Of a DNA stretch of 34,124 nucleotides, positions 14,744-22,363 are shown one piece after another (within the stretch, counting starts at the first letter, position 1; each line of letters opens with the position of its first letter). Location: the NCBI RefSeq assembly GCF_945957465.1, contig NZ_CAMFLC010000035.1, positions 1 through 34,124 on the forward strand, in the 5' to 3' direction. The notes beneath the pieces were generated by a model. That model was not told the DNA's origin and made no database searches. It saw nothing but the letters and a program-made list of their open reading frames with translations. A program made the translations under genes and the position numbers. This DNA comes from an uncultured Leifsonia sp. Its GTDB lineage: Bacteria; Actinomycetota; Actinomycetes; Actinomycetales; Microbacteriaceae.

Positions 14744-15910
14744 ATGTCGCGCATCCAGAAGGAGCGTGATCGGCTTCTCGCCACCACCGCCCGCGCCGTC
14801 GGTCTCACCGCCACTGCGACCGCGTTGCTGACGCTCAGCGTCCCCGGCACCCTCCCGCCGCCTCTCTACCTGGCGTCTCTCGTCCTGCTCGCCTGCATGG
14901 GTGTCGCCCAGTTCCAGCTCGCCGCGCTCGTCCGCCTGACCGTGTGGATGAACGTGATCGTCGTCGCGGGGGCCGGAATCATCCTGCTCAACCTGCTGCC
15001 GAAGGAGCGCTTGGAGCCGTCGGCGGTCACCACCGTCGGTGTCGTCGGTGCCGTCGGTGTCGCCTGCGTGTCGCTGCTCGCGCCGACATCCCGGCGCCGC
15101 ACGCTGCTGGCGGTGGTCGCGGGCGCCGTGACCCTCTGCGCGAGCGTCGCCACCCTCGTCCTCACCGGTTCACACCTTCTCGAGGTCCTGATCTTCATCG
15201 TCGCCGGCTGGGTGGCCCTCACCGCCACGGGTGTGTGGCTCGCTCGCACCGTGCCGCGCGCGCTGAAGCGCATCTCCACCATGAGCCGCGCGTACCGCGT
15301 CGAGCGCCAGGCGAGCGAGACGGAGGCGCGGCGGCGCCAGGGCGCCCGGCTGCTGCACGACACGGTGCTCGCCACCCTCACGCTCCTGGCCCACTCCGGC
15401 GTCGGCGTCGGCGTCGGTGCTCTGCGCGAGCAGGCGGCGGAGGATGCGGCCCTGCTGCGCCAATTGCGCCTCGGCTTCACGCCCGACCCGACCCGCTCGG
15501 GCGATTACCGGCTCAAGCCGGTGGAGGAGTCCACCCTGGGCAACACGCTGGAATCCGTGAAGCAGCGCTTCCGGCGGATGGGACTCGAAGTCAACTGGCA
15601 CGGAGCCGGCCAGGTGCTGCTGCCGAGCGACGTCCTCGACTCGTTCCTTCTCGCGCTCGGCGAGTGCCTCGAGAACGTGCGCAGGCACTCGGGGGTCAAC
15701 GAGGCGCACGTCACGATCACCGACGACGAGACGACGGTGCGCGCGATGGTCACCGACGCCGGCAAAGGCTTCGATGTGGGGAGCATCGAGGAGGGCCGCC
15801 TGGGCTACACCGAGTCGATCGTCGCACGCCTCCGCGATGTCGGCGGCAACGCCCGGCTGTTCTCGTCGCCCGGCAGCGGGACGACCGTGGTGCTGGAGGT
15901 GCCCAAATGA
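14744..15910 (+). CDS. Sensor histidine kinase, NarL/DesK type
   Basis: The protein is 388 aa. About six hydrophobic segments fill residues 15-170, with little extracytoplasmic sequence, so it probably senses something in or at the membrane. A HisKA_3-like dimerisation segment follows, with the phospho-accepting His205 in RLLHDTVLATLTLLAHS. The GHKL ATPase domain has the N-box ECLENVRRHSG and the G1 box DAGKGFD. The G2 region is short and ends in SSPGSGTTVVLEVP. It would autophosphorylate and pass the phosphate to the LuxR-type regulator encoded two genes on. GGAGAGGC precedes the ATG, and the stop overlaps the next gene by ATGA. The signal is unknown. Confidence 0.9.
   Translation: MSRIQKERDRLLATTARAVGLTATATALLTLSVPGTLPPPLYLASLVLLACMGVAQFQLAALVRLTVWMNVIVVAGAGIILLNLLPKERLEPSAVTTVGVVGAVGVACVSLLAPTSRRRTLLAVVAGAVTLCASVATLVLTGSHLLEVLIFIVAGWVALTATGVWLARTVPRALKRISTMSRAYRVERQASETEARRRQGARLLHDTVLATLTLLAHSGVGVGVGALREQAAEDAALLRQLRLGFTPDPTRSGDYRLKPVEESTLGNTLESVKQRFRRMGLEVNWHGAGQVLLPSDVLDSFLLALGECLENVRRHSGVNEAHVTITDDETTVRAMVTDAGKGFDVGSIEEGRLGYTESIVARLRDVGGNARLFSSPGSGTTVVLEVPK
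15403..15420. repeat. GGCGTC hexamer repeat in the kinase gene
   Basis: Three GGCGTC units in a row, followed by a close variant, encode Gly-Val dipeptides (GVGVGVGA) just after the phospho-acceptor helix. The 6-bp period keeps the frame. A similar 9-bp GTCGGTGTC pattern lies near 15036-15062. Both could vary in length by slippage. Confidence 0.45.
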
Positions 15911-17166
15911 CCCCGGACGACCGCACCATCCCGATGTCGCGCGGACTGCCCGGCTCCCGCCGCGCCGGAGGAGCCGGCCCCACCGCGTTGCCGCGCGGGC
16001 GGCAGGAGCGTGACGCGCTCGGCCGCGCGCGTCTCGACCTCGGCTTCAACGTCGTGTCCGTCGCGCTCATCGCCTTCCTCTTCGCCATCCTGCTGATCAC
16101 CGCACCGGCCTACCCCGCGCTCCTCCTGAGCCTGGCCGCCTGGGGGGTGCTGCTCGTCACCCTGATCACGGCCCTGGTACTGCGGTTCCGGCTGCCCGAT
16201 CTCCTGCCGAACTGGCTGTTCGCCGTCGCCTTGGTGCTCTGGGCGGGCACGGTGGCGCTCGACATCGCGGGCACGGCGGCGCCGACGTCGTGGGTCCCGC
16301 TCACGGCCGCGGCGGCGGTCGGTCCCGCCCTGCTGCTGTGCGTGCCGGTGCGGCCCGGCCGTGACGTCGTCATCGCGAGCGTGGCGCTCGGGGTCGTCCT
16401 CGCGGGAGTCCTCGTGTTCCGTTCGATAGGCAACCTGCAGATGCTCGGTCCCGGCATCGCCACGGTCGCCATCGCGGTCGCGCCTCCCCTGATCGGCATG
16501 CAGATCGTGCGCTCGCTCCGCACCCTCGTGCAGCTGGAGCTCGACCTCGTCCAGGTGCAGAGCACCGTGTCGTCGCCCGGCTACGCTGTCGGCATGATGG
16601 CCTCCGAGGAGCTCGCCCGCCTCGACCTGGCCGCCGAGCGACTGCTCGACGGCGTCGCGACCGGTCGCACCGCGCTTCCGCTCGACGAGGCCACCGCCGA
16701 CGCGGCCGCCAGTATCGCCACCGAGTTGCGGCTGCACCTCATCCAGGGCCGCAAGGAGACCTGGCTGTACCACGCGGTGACGGAGTCGGCGCTGCTCGGC
16801 CCGACGGTCACCTTGACCGATCCGGACGGTCTGGCCGCGGGGCTCACGCGCGACCAGCGCGACGGGCTGCTCACCGCGGTGTGGCTGCTGATCAGCGACC
16901 CGGTGCGGGCGGGCGCCGGCCAGGCACGCACGCTGAGCCTCGACATCGAGCGCGCCGCCGAGCCGCAGGTGGCGACGGGATCGGCGGTCGCGACCGGTGC
17001 CACAATGACAATCGTGATCACGACCACCGGTGTGCCGCGAAACGGGGTAGACCCTGCGGCGTGGCAAGCTATCCGTAAGGTGGGACGCCACGCCGAGTCG
17101 TACTCCGATTCGGCGCTCCGCATCGAGATCACCACCGTGAGCGACACAACGGCCGAGCTGACCTGA
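15907..17166 (+). CDS. Membrane protein resembling a degenerate histidine kinase
   Basis: The protein is 419 aa from an ATG that overlaps the kinase stop (ATGA), so translation is coupled. Residues 1-40 are basic and hydrophilic. About six hydrophobic segments follow to about residue 200, and a soluble C-terminal part of some 210 residues, so the layout copies the kinase next door. In that part, a helical stretch (ELARLDLAAERLLDGV) has no His at the phospho-acceptor position, and LTAVWLLISDPVRAGAG near 322-338 looks like an ATPase N-box (EALTNAVRHAG) without the metal-binding Asn. No DxGxG box is visible. It is therefore probably a kinase-derived partner or sensor without catalysis. That reading is inference from the pattern; no named family was recognised. 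Confidence 0.7.
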   Translation: MTPDDRTIPMSRGLPGSRRAGGAGPTALPRGRQERDALGRARLDLGFNVVSVALIAFLFAILLITAPAYPALLLSLAAWGVLLVTLITALVLRFRLPDLLPNWLFAVALVLWAGTVALDIAGTAAPTSWVPLTAAAAVGPALLLCVPVRPGRDVVIASVALGVVLAGVLVFRSIGNLQMLGPGIATVAIAVAPPLIGMQIVRSLRTLVQLELDLVQVQSTVSSPGYAVGMMASEELARLDLAAERLLDGVATGRTALPLDEATADAAASIATELRLHLIQGRKETWLYHAVTESALLGPTVTLTDPDGLAAGLTRDQRDGLLTAVWLLISDPVRAGAGQARTLSLDIERAAEPQVATGSAVATGATMTIVITTTGVPRNGVDPAAWQAIRKVGRHAESYSDSALRIEITTVSDTTAELT

Positions 17167-17200
17167 CCCAGTCGACCACCCGCAAGAAGAAAGGCTGCTC

Positions 17201-17854
17201 ATGAGCGAGGCTCCCCCGATCCGAATCGCCATCGTCGACGATCACAAGATGCTTCTCGGCGCCCTGACCGAATGGATCCGCGGCGCCGCGGACGACATCC
17301 GCATGGTCGCGGCCGTCGCCAGCTGGCCCGAGCTGCTGACCCACCCCGAGTTCCCCGTCGACGTCGTCCTCCTCGACCTCGATCTCAAAGACAACATCCC
17401 GATCTCGCTGAAGCTGTCGACGCTGAAGACCACAGGCGTGCACACGGTCCTGATGAGCACCTACTCGGAGCCGGCCGTGGTGCGCGAGGCCCTCGCCGCC
17501 GGCGCGCTCGGCTATCTGGTCAAGAGCGAGGACGCGGAGATGATCGTGGAGGCCATCCGCGCGGCGAGCAAGGGCGAGTCGTTCATCTCGGCGGAGCTCG
17601 ATCTCGCACTCAACGCGGGCGAGCTCGGCGGAGCGCCGAAGCTCAGCGCCCAGGAGCGCCGCGTGATGGCGCTGTACGGCGCCGGCGAGCCGGTGAAGGC
17701 CGTGGCGTTCCAGCTCGGGATCTCCGACGAGACGGCCAAGAGCTATCTCAAGCGCATCCGCGAGAAGTATCGCGTGGCCGGTTACGACGTCGGCACGAAG
17801 GTCGCGCTGCGCAAGCGCGCCATCCAAGACGGCATCCTGCTGCAGAACGACTGA
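17201..17854 (+). CDS. LuxR/NarL-type response regulator
   Basis: The protein is 217 aa. The receiver domain (1-125) has the acidic pair Asp13/Asp14, the phospho-acceptor Asp59 in VVLLDLDLKDN, the switch Ser86 and the conserved Lys108 (YLVKSE). A helix-turn-helix follows at about 148-192: KLSAQERRVMALYGAGEPVKAVAFQLGISDETAKSYLKRI, where the usual LTxRE start is LSAQE. The protein would bind DNA as a dimer once phosphorylated. GAAAGG lies upstream of the ATG. It is the last of three genes with the kinase and the kinase-like protein, and a terminator-like hairpin follows. Regulated genes are unknown; the adjacent MFS exporter is a natural candidate by position only. Confidence 0.92.
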   Translation: MSEAPPIRIAIVDDHKMLLGALTEWIRGAADDIRMVAAVASWPELLTHPEFPVDVVLLDLDLKDNIPISLKLSTLKTTGVHTVLMSTYSEPAVVREALAAGALGYLVKSEDAEMIVEAIRAASKGESFISAELDLALNAGELGGAPKLSAQERRVMALYGAGEPVKAVAFQLGISDETAKSYLKRIREKYRVAGYDVGTKVALRKRAIQDGILLQND

Positions 17855-17891
17855 CGCGGGTCGCCGCACCCGCTCGTAGCGGGGTCGCAAC

Positions 17892-17923
17892 ACGCCGTGC
17901 GGCCGTCTCCGTTGCGGCGTTTT
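17892..17923 (+). terminator. Terminator-like hairpin after the response regulator
   Basis: ACGCCG (17892-17897) and CGGCGT (17915-17920) can pair around a 17-nt loop and are followed by TTT. An alternative pairing of CGCAAC (17886-17891) with GTTGCG (17911-17916) excludes the first. It is a fair candidate for ending the signalling operon. Confidence 0.4.
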
Positions 17924-17950
17924 GTGACCCTTCGTCGCCCTGTAATACGG

Positions 17951-17984
17951 TTGAAACGTCACAGTCGAAACGATTCGATAGACT
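17951..17984 (+). promoter_or_regulatory. Promoter and possible operator of the second MFS gene
   Basis: TAGACT (17979-17984) ends 6 nt before GTG 17991, the leaderless layout. Just upstream, TCGAA (17965-17969) and TTCGA (17974-17978) form an inverted repeat with a 4-nt gap, and GAAACG occurs twice (17953-17958 and 17967-17972). An inverted repeat touching the -10 box is a common place for a repressor. No regulator gene for it is identified. Confidence 0.4.
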
Positions 17985-17990
17985 GGTTCG

Positions 17991-19271
17991 GTGAACCCCG
18001 TCATCGACGGGCCGACGCAGACGTCGTCGGCCCGTACTCGTCTTGCGCTGCTCGCGCTCGCCCTCGGCGGCTTCGGCATCGGCTCCACGGAGTTCGTCGC
18101 CATGGGCCTGCTCCCGAACATCGCGCACGACCTGCTCCCGCAGCTGTACGCGGCCTCCCCCACCGAAGCGAACGCGCAGGCGGGCTGGATCATCTCCGCC
18201 TACGCGCTGGGCGTGGTGGTGGGAGCTCCGACCATCGCCGCGTTCGCGGCCCGGTGGCCGCGCAAGAAGCTCCTGCTCTGGCTGCTGGTGGCGTTCACGC
18301 TCGGGACGGTCGCGTCGGCCTTGGCGCCCACCTTCCAGCTCGTCCTGCTGGCGCGGTTCGTCTCCGCACTGCCGCACGGCGCGTACTTCGGGATCGCCTC
18401 CCTCGTCGCCGCGTCGCTGATGGGCCCGGGCAAGCGCGGCCAGGGCGTCGCCTTCGTCCTCTCCGGCCTGACCATCGCGAACGTGATCGGCGTCCCCTTC
18501 ATCACCTGGATCGGCCAGGCCCACGGCTGGCGCATCGCCTACCTGGTCGTGGCGGCGATCTTCGCGCTGACCTTCGCAGCCGTCGCGCTCCTGGTGCCGT
18601 GGCAGGCCGGCGACCCCGCGGCCACTCTGCGCAACGAGCTCAAGGCGTTCACGCGCCTGCAGGTCTGGCTGGCGCTGCTCATCGGCGCGATCGGTTTCGG
18701 CGGCTTCTTCGCGGTCTACACCTATGTCGCACCGATGGTCACGTCGGTCACCGAGCTTCCGGCATCCGCGGTACCGCTGGTGCTGATCCTGATCGGAGTC
18801 GGCATGACCGTCGGCAACATCCTGGGCGGCCGGCAGGCCGATCGCGGCGTCGAGCGCGGGATGCTGCTGTTCTTCGGCGTGATGCTCGCCGGCCTCGCCG
18901 CCCTGTTCTTCACCGCGTGGAGCCTCGCCGGCCTGCTGATCTCGGTCTTCGTGATCGCCGGTGCGGCATCGGCGCTCTCTCCGATGATCCAGACCCGGCT
19001 GATGGACGTGGCGCACGACAGCCAGTCCATCGCCGCCGCACTGAACCACTCGGCGCTCAACATCGCGAACGCTTCGGGCGCCTTCCTCGGCGGCCTGACG
19101 ATCGCCGCCGGCTTCGGCTACCTCTCCCCGATCCTGGTCGGGATCGTGCTCGCCGTCGCGGGCATCGCGCTCGCCCTGCTGTCGTTCGGCATCGACCGCT
19201 CCCGCGTCCGCCGCGGCCTGGACACGGGCGTCGTCCACGCCCAGCACCCCGATCCCGTCCCCATCGACTGA
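17991..19271 (+). CDS. MFS transporter, DHA1/AraJ-like exporter
   Basis: The protein is 426 aa with 12 membrane segments. The first helix carries LALALGGFGIGSTEFVAMGLLPNIA, the signature of the AraJ/YdhP/CmlR-like exporters, and motif A appears as FAARWPRKKLLLW. Helix 4-5 has the LPHGAYFGIASLVA segment of this subgroup, followed by an antiporter-type glycine-rich stretch. It would export a small hydrophobic molecule or sugar from the cell in exchange for protons. GTG 17991 is chosen because the TANNNT box ends 6 nt upstream and no ribosome site is seen. It stands alone between the signalling operon and a convergent operon. The substrate is unknown. Confidence 0.9.
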   Translation: MNPVIDGPTQTSSARTRLALLALALGGFGIGSTEFVAMGLLPNIAHDLLPQLYAASPTEANAQAGWIISAYALGVVVGAPTIAAFAARWPRKKLLLWLLVAFTLGTVASALAPTFQLVLLARFVSALPHGAYFGIASLVAASLMGPGKRGQGVAFVLSGLTIANVIGVPFITWIGQAHGWRIAYLVVAAIFALTFAAVALLVPWQAGDPAATLRNELKAFTRLQVWLALLIGAIGFGGFFAVYTYVAPMVTSVTELPASAVPLVLILIGVGMTVGNILGGRQADRGVERGMLLFFGVMLAGLAALFFTAWSLAGLLISVFVIAGAASALSPMIQTRLMDVAHDSQSIAAALNHSALNIANASGAFLGGLTIAAGFGYLSPILVGIVLAVAGIALALLSFGIDRSRVRRGLDTGVVHAQHPDPVPID

Positions 19272-19296
19272 CGCACGTCCGTCGCCGAAGGGCAGC

Positions 19297-19353
19297 CGAG
19301 GGGCGTCTTAGCGCCCGTAAAACCCTGCTTTGAGGGCGTCAAGACGCCCCTCG
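19297..19353. terminator. Long bidirectional hairpin between convergent genes
   Basis: The outer arms CGAGGGGCGTCTT (19297-19309) and 19341-19353 pair perfectly over 13 bases. After one mismatch and a G-U pair, five more pairs bring the arms to 19297-19316 and 19334-19353 around a 17-nt loop. It lies between the MFS stop at 19271 and the minus-strand stop at 19371. Its base shares CGAGGGGC with the hairpin at 10464. Confidence 0.7.
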
Positions 19354-19370
19354 ACGGAGGATCGGGAGGC

Positions 19371-19577
19371 TCAGCGGGAGCGCGCCTCGAAGAAGTCGGC
19401 GACGTCGACGTCGTCGTCGACGGGCTCGGGGCGGCGGAAGCCGGTGCGGATCGCCCCCACGACCGCGAACAGCACGGCGCCGAAGAGGGTGCCCGCGATC
19501 AGCACGAGCACGGGCAGGTAGATCGGCCAGCCGTACGCCAGTACGAAGTAGCCGATCGTGAACGCGACCGGGTCCAC
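19371..19577 (-). CDS. 68-aa single-pass membrane protein
   Basis: The protein starts at GTG 19577, which shares its first G with the TAG stop of the thiamine-binding-domain gene, so the two are translationally coupled. One or two hydrophobic stretches cover residues 5-45 (TIGYFVLAYGWPIYLPVLVLIAGTLFGAVLFAVVG region), followed by a basic turn and an acidic tail with DDDVDVADFFEA. I recognise no family. Its tight link to a thiamine-type ligand-binding protein suggests a joint role, possibly as a membrane anchor or part of a small transport unit, but this is speculative. Confidence 0.7.
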   Translation of the reverse strand: MDPVAFTIGYFVLAYGWPIYLPVLVLIAGTLFGAVLFAVVGAIRTGFRRPEPVDDDVDVADFFEARSR

Positions 19578-19891
19578 TACTGCTCCCGGCCCCGCTCCAG
19601 CGCCGCCTCCAGGCGTTCGACCTTGCCGTCGATCTCGCCGCTGTATCCCGGCCGGATGTCGGCCTTCAGCACGAGCGAGACCCGCGATCCGTAGGCTCCG
19701 ACAGCCTCCGTCGCGCGGCGGATGACGTCGAACACCTCGTCCCATTCGCCCTCGATCTCTGTGAACATCGACGACGTCCGGTTCGGGAGGCCGGAGTCGC
19801 GGACGACCCGCACCGCCGCGGCCACCGCGTCGTGTACCGATGCGTCCGGTCCTTCGCCCCCGCTCGGCGCCACCGAGAATGCGACCAGCAT
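19577..19891 (-). CDS. MTH1187/YkoF-type thiamine-binding domain protein
   Basis: The protein is 104 aa, one domain of the PF01910-type ferredoxin-like fold. MLVAFSVAPSG opens the first strand, then VAAAVRVVRDSGLPNRTSSMFTEIEGEWDEVFDVIRRA gives the family pattern in which strand 2 carries T..FTEIEG, and SLVLKADIRPG is the last strand. YkoF-like domains bind thiamine or its pyrimidine part; single-domain members form multimers, and many have no proven ligand. ATG 19891 has AAGGAGG 5 nt upstream; a longer form to 19930 is less likely. It sits after the glycosyltransferase gene and overlaps the 68-aa membrane protein by one base. Confidence 0.85.
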   Translation of the reverse strand: MLVAFSVAPSGGEGPDASVHDAVAAAVRVVRDSGLPNRTSSMFTEIEGEWDEVFDVIRRATEAVGAYGSRVSLVLKADIRPGYSGEIDGKVERLEAALERGREQ

Positions 19892-19966
19892 GCGACCTCC
19901 TTCGCCCGGCGCCCGGATGCCCGGGCACACCAGCCAGTCTAGGAGGCCTGTGGGCAGAGGCGGCCC

Positions 19967-21376
19967 TCAGCCGATCTCCCGCACCGGCACGGGATGCGCG
20001 TCGGGCGCCGCGCGGAACGGCCAGGCGTGCGCGGGCAGGAGGTCGTCCGCCGCCTCGTCCGCATGCCGCTTGCGCCACAGGGCGCCGATCGTCCAGGCGA
20101 GGATCACGAAGTACATCAGGTTGCGCACGGTCAGGACCGCGACCATGATCGGCAGCGGCACGAGCAGCCCGTCGTACAGATAGGGGTAGATCACCTGGGT
20201 GAGCGTCGCCGTGATGAGCACGAGGATCGAGGGGATCCGGAAACCGCGGCCCTGGTAGATCAGCCCGATGATGACCGGAGCGGCGAGCCAGGTGATGTAC
20301 TGCGGCGAACCGACCTTGTTGAAGGCGATGAACGCCGTCACCAGGGCGAGCGACAGTTCCGGCAGGATCCGCGTGTAGGGCGTTCCGCGCCGCACCGAGC
20401 GGATGCCGACGAGCGCGACCACGATGGCGGTGAGGCCGAACAGCGGGTTCATCAGCGAACCGGCCGCCACCGTGCCCTCCCCGGTCACCTGGAACGTGAG
20501 GAGGTCGCGGTCGTAGTACACGACCGCGCCCGGCACATGGAACGCGGCCTGCCACATCCAGAACGTCGCCACCGGCGCCTCGATCTGGATTCCACGCCCA
20601 GTCTGCATCGTGATGAAGCTGAGCACGTGCAGACCCGCGCCGAAGATGAGTGGGACCGCCACGATGATGGCGCTCGTGACAGCGGCGGTCGTGACGATGT
20701 GCCAGCGTGACTTCAGGGCGACGACCGCCGCGACGAGGATCGCTGCCGGCCACACCTTGATCCAGGTCGCGACCGTCAGCACCACCACCGCGGCGCGCTC
20801 GTGGAGGGTCAGCCAGAGCACCCCGACGACGGCGAGGGCCGCGGAGACCGAGTCGAGCCGGCCGACCGCGATCGGCCCGAGCAACAGCAGGAACGCCAGC
20901 CACCACCAGCCCGTGACCAGCCGCCGCGGCTCGCGGCCGACGATCAGGACGGCGAACGCGGCGGCGTTCAGCAGCAGGACCATCGTGAGCCAGCCGCCGA
21001 CGTAGTTGTCCGCGCCGAACAGCAGCGGCAGCATCACGGGCACGATCGCGGCGAACGGATACACCCAGTCGGCGTTCACCCCGACGATCTCGGTGCCCTG
21101 CGCGGCGAGCTGCGCCCACGGCTTGTAGACCCACATCACGTCGCCGAGGCCCTTGCCCTCGGCGAGAGCGAGGCTCCCGATGACCAAGTGGACGGCGAGG
21201 AACGCGATCCACAGGCTCAGCGGGCTGGAGGCGACTCGGCTGAGGGCGGTTCCCGCGCGGAGTCCGGCGATGGCCGTCGCGCCGTTCGACCGGGAGGCGA
21301 CGCGCAGCGGGCCGGCTGCCCCCGCCGCACTCGAATCGCCGTTCGCCGCGCTCGTCGCCGCCGCGTCACTCCCCAT
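19967..21376 (-). CDS. DUF2029-type membrane glycosyltransferase (GT87-like)
   Basis: The protein is 469 aa. A 45-residue Ala/Ser/Gly-rich cytoplasmic lead is followed by about 11-12 hydrophobic segments. The first periplasmic loop contains EGKGLGDVMWVYKPWA, where the Asp would be the catalytic base of polyprenol-sugar-dependent enzymes, and NADWVYPFAAIVPVMLPLLFG follows as in the DUF2029/PimE-like group. TWIKVWPAAILVAA and NKVGSPQYITWLAAPVI are also typical. Such enzymes add mannose or arabinose to lipid-linked glycans on the outer face of the membrane. The acceptor cannot be told. TAGGAT lies 8 nt before the ATG at 21376, and GAGG is close to it. It lies between nnrD and the thiamine-binding-domain gene on the same strand. 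Confidence 0.8.
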   Translation of the reverse strand: MGSDAAATSAANGDSSAAGAAGPLRVASRSNGATAIAGLRAGTALSRVASSPLSLWIAFLAVHLVIGSLALAEGKGLGDVMWVYKPWAQLAAQGTEIVGVNADWVYPFAAIVPVMLPLLFGADNYVGGWLTMVLLLNAAAFAVLIVGREPRRLVTGWWWLAFLLLLGPIAVGRLDSVSAALAVVGVLWLTLHERAAVVVLTVATWIKVWPAAILVAAVVALKSRWHIVTTAAVTSAIIVAVPLIFGAGLHVLSFITMQTGRGIQIEAPVATFWMWQAAFHVPGAVVYYDRDLLTFQVTGEGTVAAGSLMNPLFGLTAIVVALVGIRSVRRGTPYTRILPELSLALVTAFIAFNKVGSPQYITWLAAPVIIGLIYQGRGFRIPSILVLITATLTQVIYPYLYDGLLVPLPIMVAVLTVRNLMYFVILAWTIGALWRKRHADEAADDLLPAHAWPFRAAPDAHPVPVREIG

Positions 21377-21384
21377 GGGGCCTC

Positions 21385-21390
21385 ATCCTA
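21385..21390 (-). promoter_or_regulatory. Candidate -10 box for the glycosyltransferase gene
   Basis: TAGGAT on the minus strand ends 8 nt before ATG 21376. It is a weaker case than the others because a GAGG ribosome-site-like sequence overlaps the gap. Confidence 0.3.
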
Positions 21391-21445
21391 GGGGACGCGC
21401 CCGAACGGGAAGCGCCGCCATGAGCCGGGCCGTGTGCGAGGTCGC

Positions 21446-22330
21446 TCAGCTTCCGGCGAGCAGCCGCCGGATCACACCGGGAACGGCCTCCGCCACGTCG
21501 AGCGCCACGACCGGACCGCCCTGCGACGCCGCCTCTCCGGCGCGGCCGTGCACCCACGCCGCGGTCGCCGCGAGCGCCGTGAGCGCGTCGTGACCGCCGT
21601 CGCGCACCGCGTCGGCGTGCGTCGCGACCAGGGCGCCGAGAACCCCGCCGAGCACGTCACCGCTGCCCGCCGTCGCCAGCCAGGCCGGCCCGGCGGTGAC
21701 GGTGATGCGCCGCCCGCCGGGGGGCACGACGTGCGTGGTGTGGCCCTTGAGCAGGACTGTGACGCCCAGGGTCGACGCGGCGCGCTCCGCCCATCCGGCC
21801 GGGTCGGCCCGGATCTCGTCCGCGTCCGGGGTGGGGCCGTCGCCGCCGGCCGCCTCGAGCGCGACCGCCAGCTCCCGGTAGTGCGGCGTGATGATCACCG
21901 GCCCGGCGGCGCGGCCGACCAGGTCCAGCGCGCCCGCATCGATCACGAGAGGCGTGCCGTCGTCGAGCGCCTCGCTGAGCCGACGGGCGTCGTCGGCGCT
22001 GCGGTCGTCGGCGGACATCCCCGAGCCGATGAGCCAGGCCTGCACGCGGCCGGGCGCGGAGACGATCTCAGGGCGGCGGCGCAGCACCTCCTCCGCCGCG
22101 TGCGGCGCACCGAGGTAGCGGATCATGCCGACGCCCGTGCGCGCGGCCGCCTCGGCGCCGAGCACGGCCGCGCCGGGATACCGGCCCGAACCGGTCACCA
22201 TGCCGAGCACTCCGCGCGAGTACTTGTCGTCGCCGTCCCCCGGCACGGCGATCCATTCGCGCGCGTCGCCGGCCTCCCATGCCGTCGGCCCCGCGGAGCC
22301 CGCCGGCGTGTGCTCACGGTTGTCGTCCAT
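21446..22330 (-). CDS. nnrD: ADP-dependent NAD(P)H-hydrate dehydratase
   Basis: The protein is 294 aa from ATG 22330, preceded by GGGAGGTGCG. It is a ribokinase-like carbohydrate-kinase-fold protein of the NnrD family: KYSRGVLGMVTGSGRYPGAAVLGAEAAARTGVGMI is the YjeF C-domain start, TPHYRE is at 148-153, KGH at 195-197, and the nucleotide-binding AGSGDVLGG is at 221-229. It repairs damaged hydrated NADH/NADPH using ADP. Only the dehydratase domain is here; in E. coli the epimerase domain NnrE is fused to it, so the partner must be elsewhere. It is divergent from the HAD gene with 33 bases between starts. Confidence 0.92.
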   Translation of the reverse strand: MDDNREHTPAGSAGPTAWEAGDAREWIAVPGDGDDKYSRGVLGMVTGSGRYPGAAVLGAEAAARTGVGMIRYLGAPHAAEEVLRRRPEIVSAPGRVQAWLIGSGMSADDRSADDARRLSEALDDGTPLVIDAGALDLVGRAAGPVIITPHYRELAVALEAAGGDGPTPDADEIRADPAGWAERAASTLGVTVLLKGHTTHVVPPGGRRITVTAGPAWLATAGSGDVLGGVLGALVATHADAVRDGGHDALTALAATAAWVHGRAGEAASQGGPVVALDVAEAVPGVIRRLLAGS

Positions 22331-22351
22331 CGCACCTCCCACCGCCCACGA

Positions 22352-22357
22352 TAGGTT
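22352..22357 (+). promoter_or_regulatory. Candidate -10 box for the HAD gene
   Basis: TAGGTT ends 6 nt before ATG 22364. The gap reads GAGGAG, which could equally be a ribosome site too close to the start, so the leaderless reading is plausible but not certain. Confidence 0.35.
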
Positions 22358-22363
22358 GAGGAG

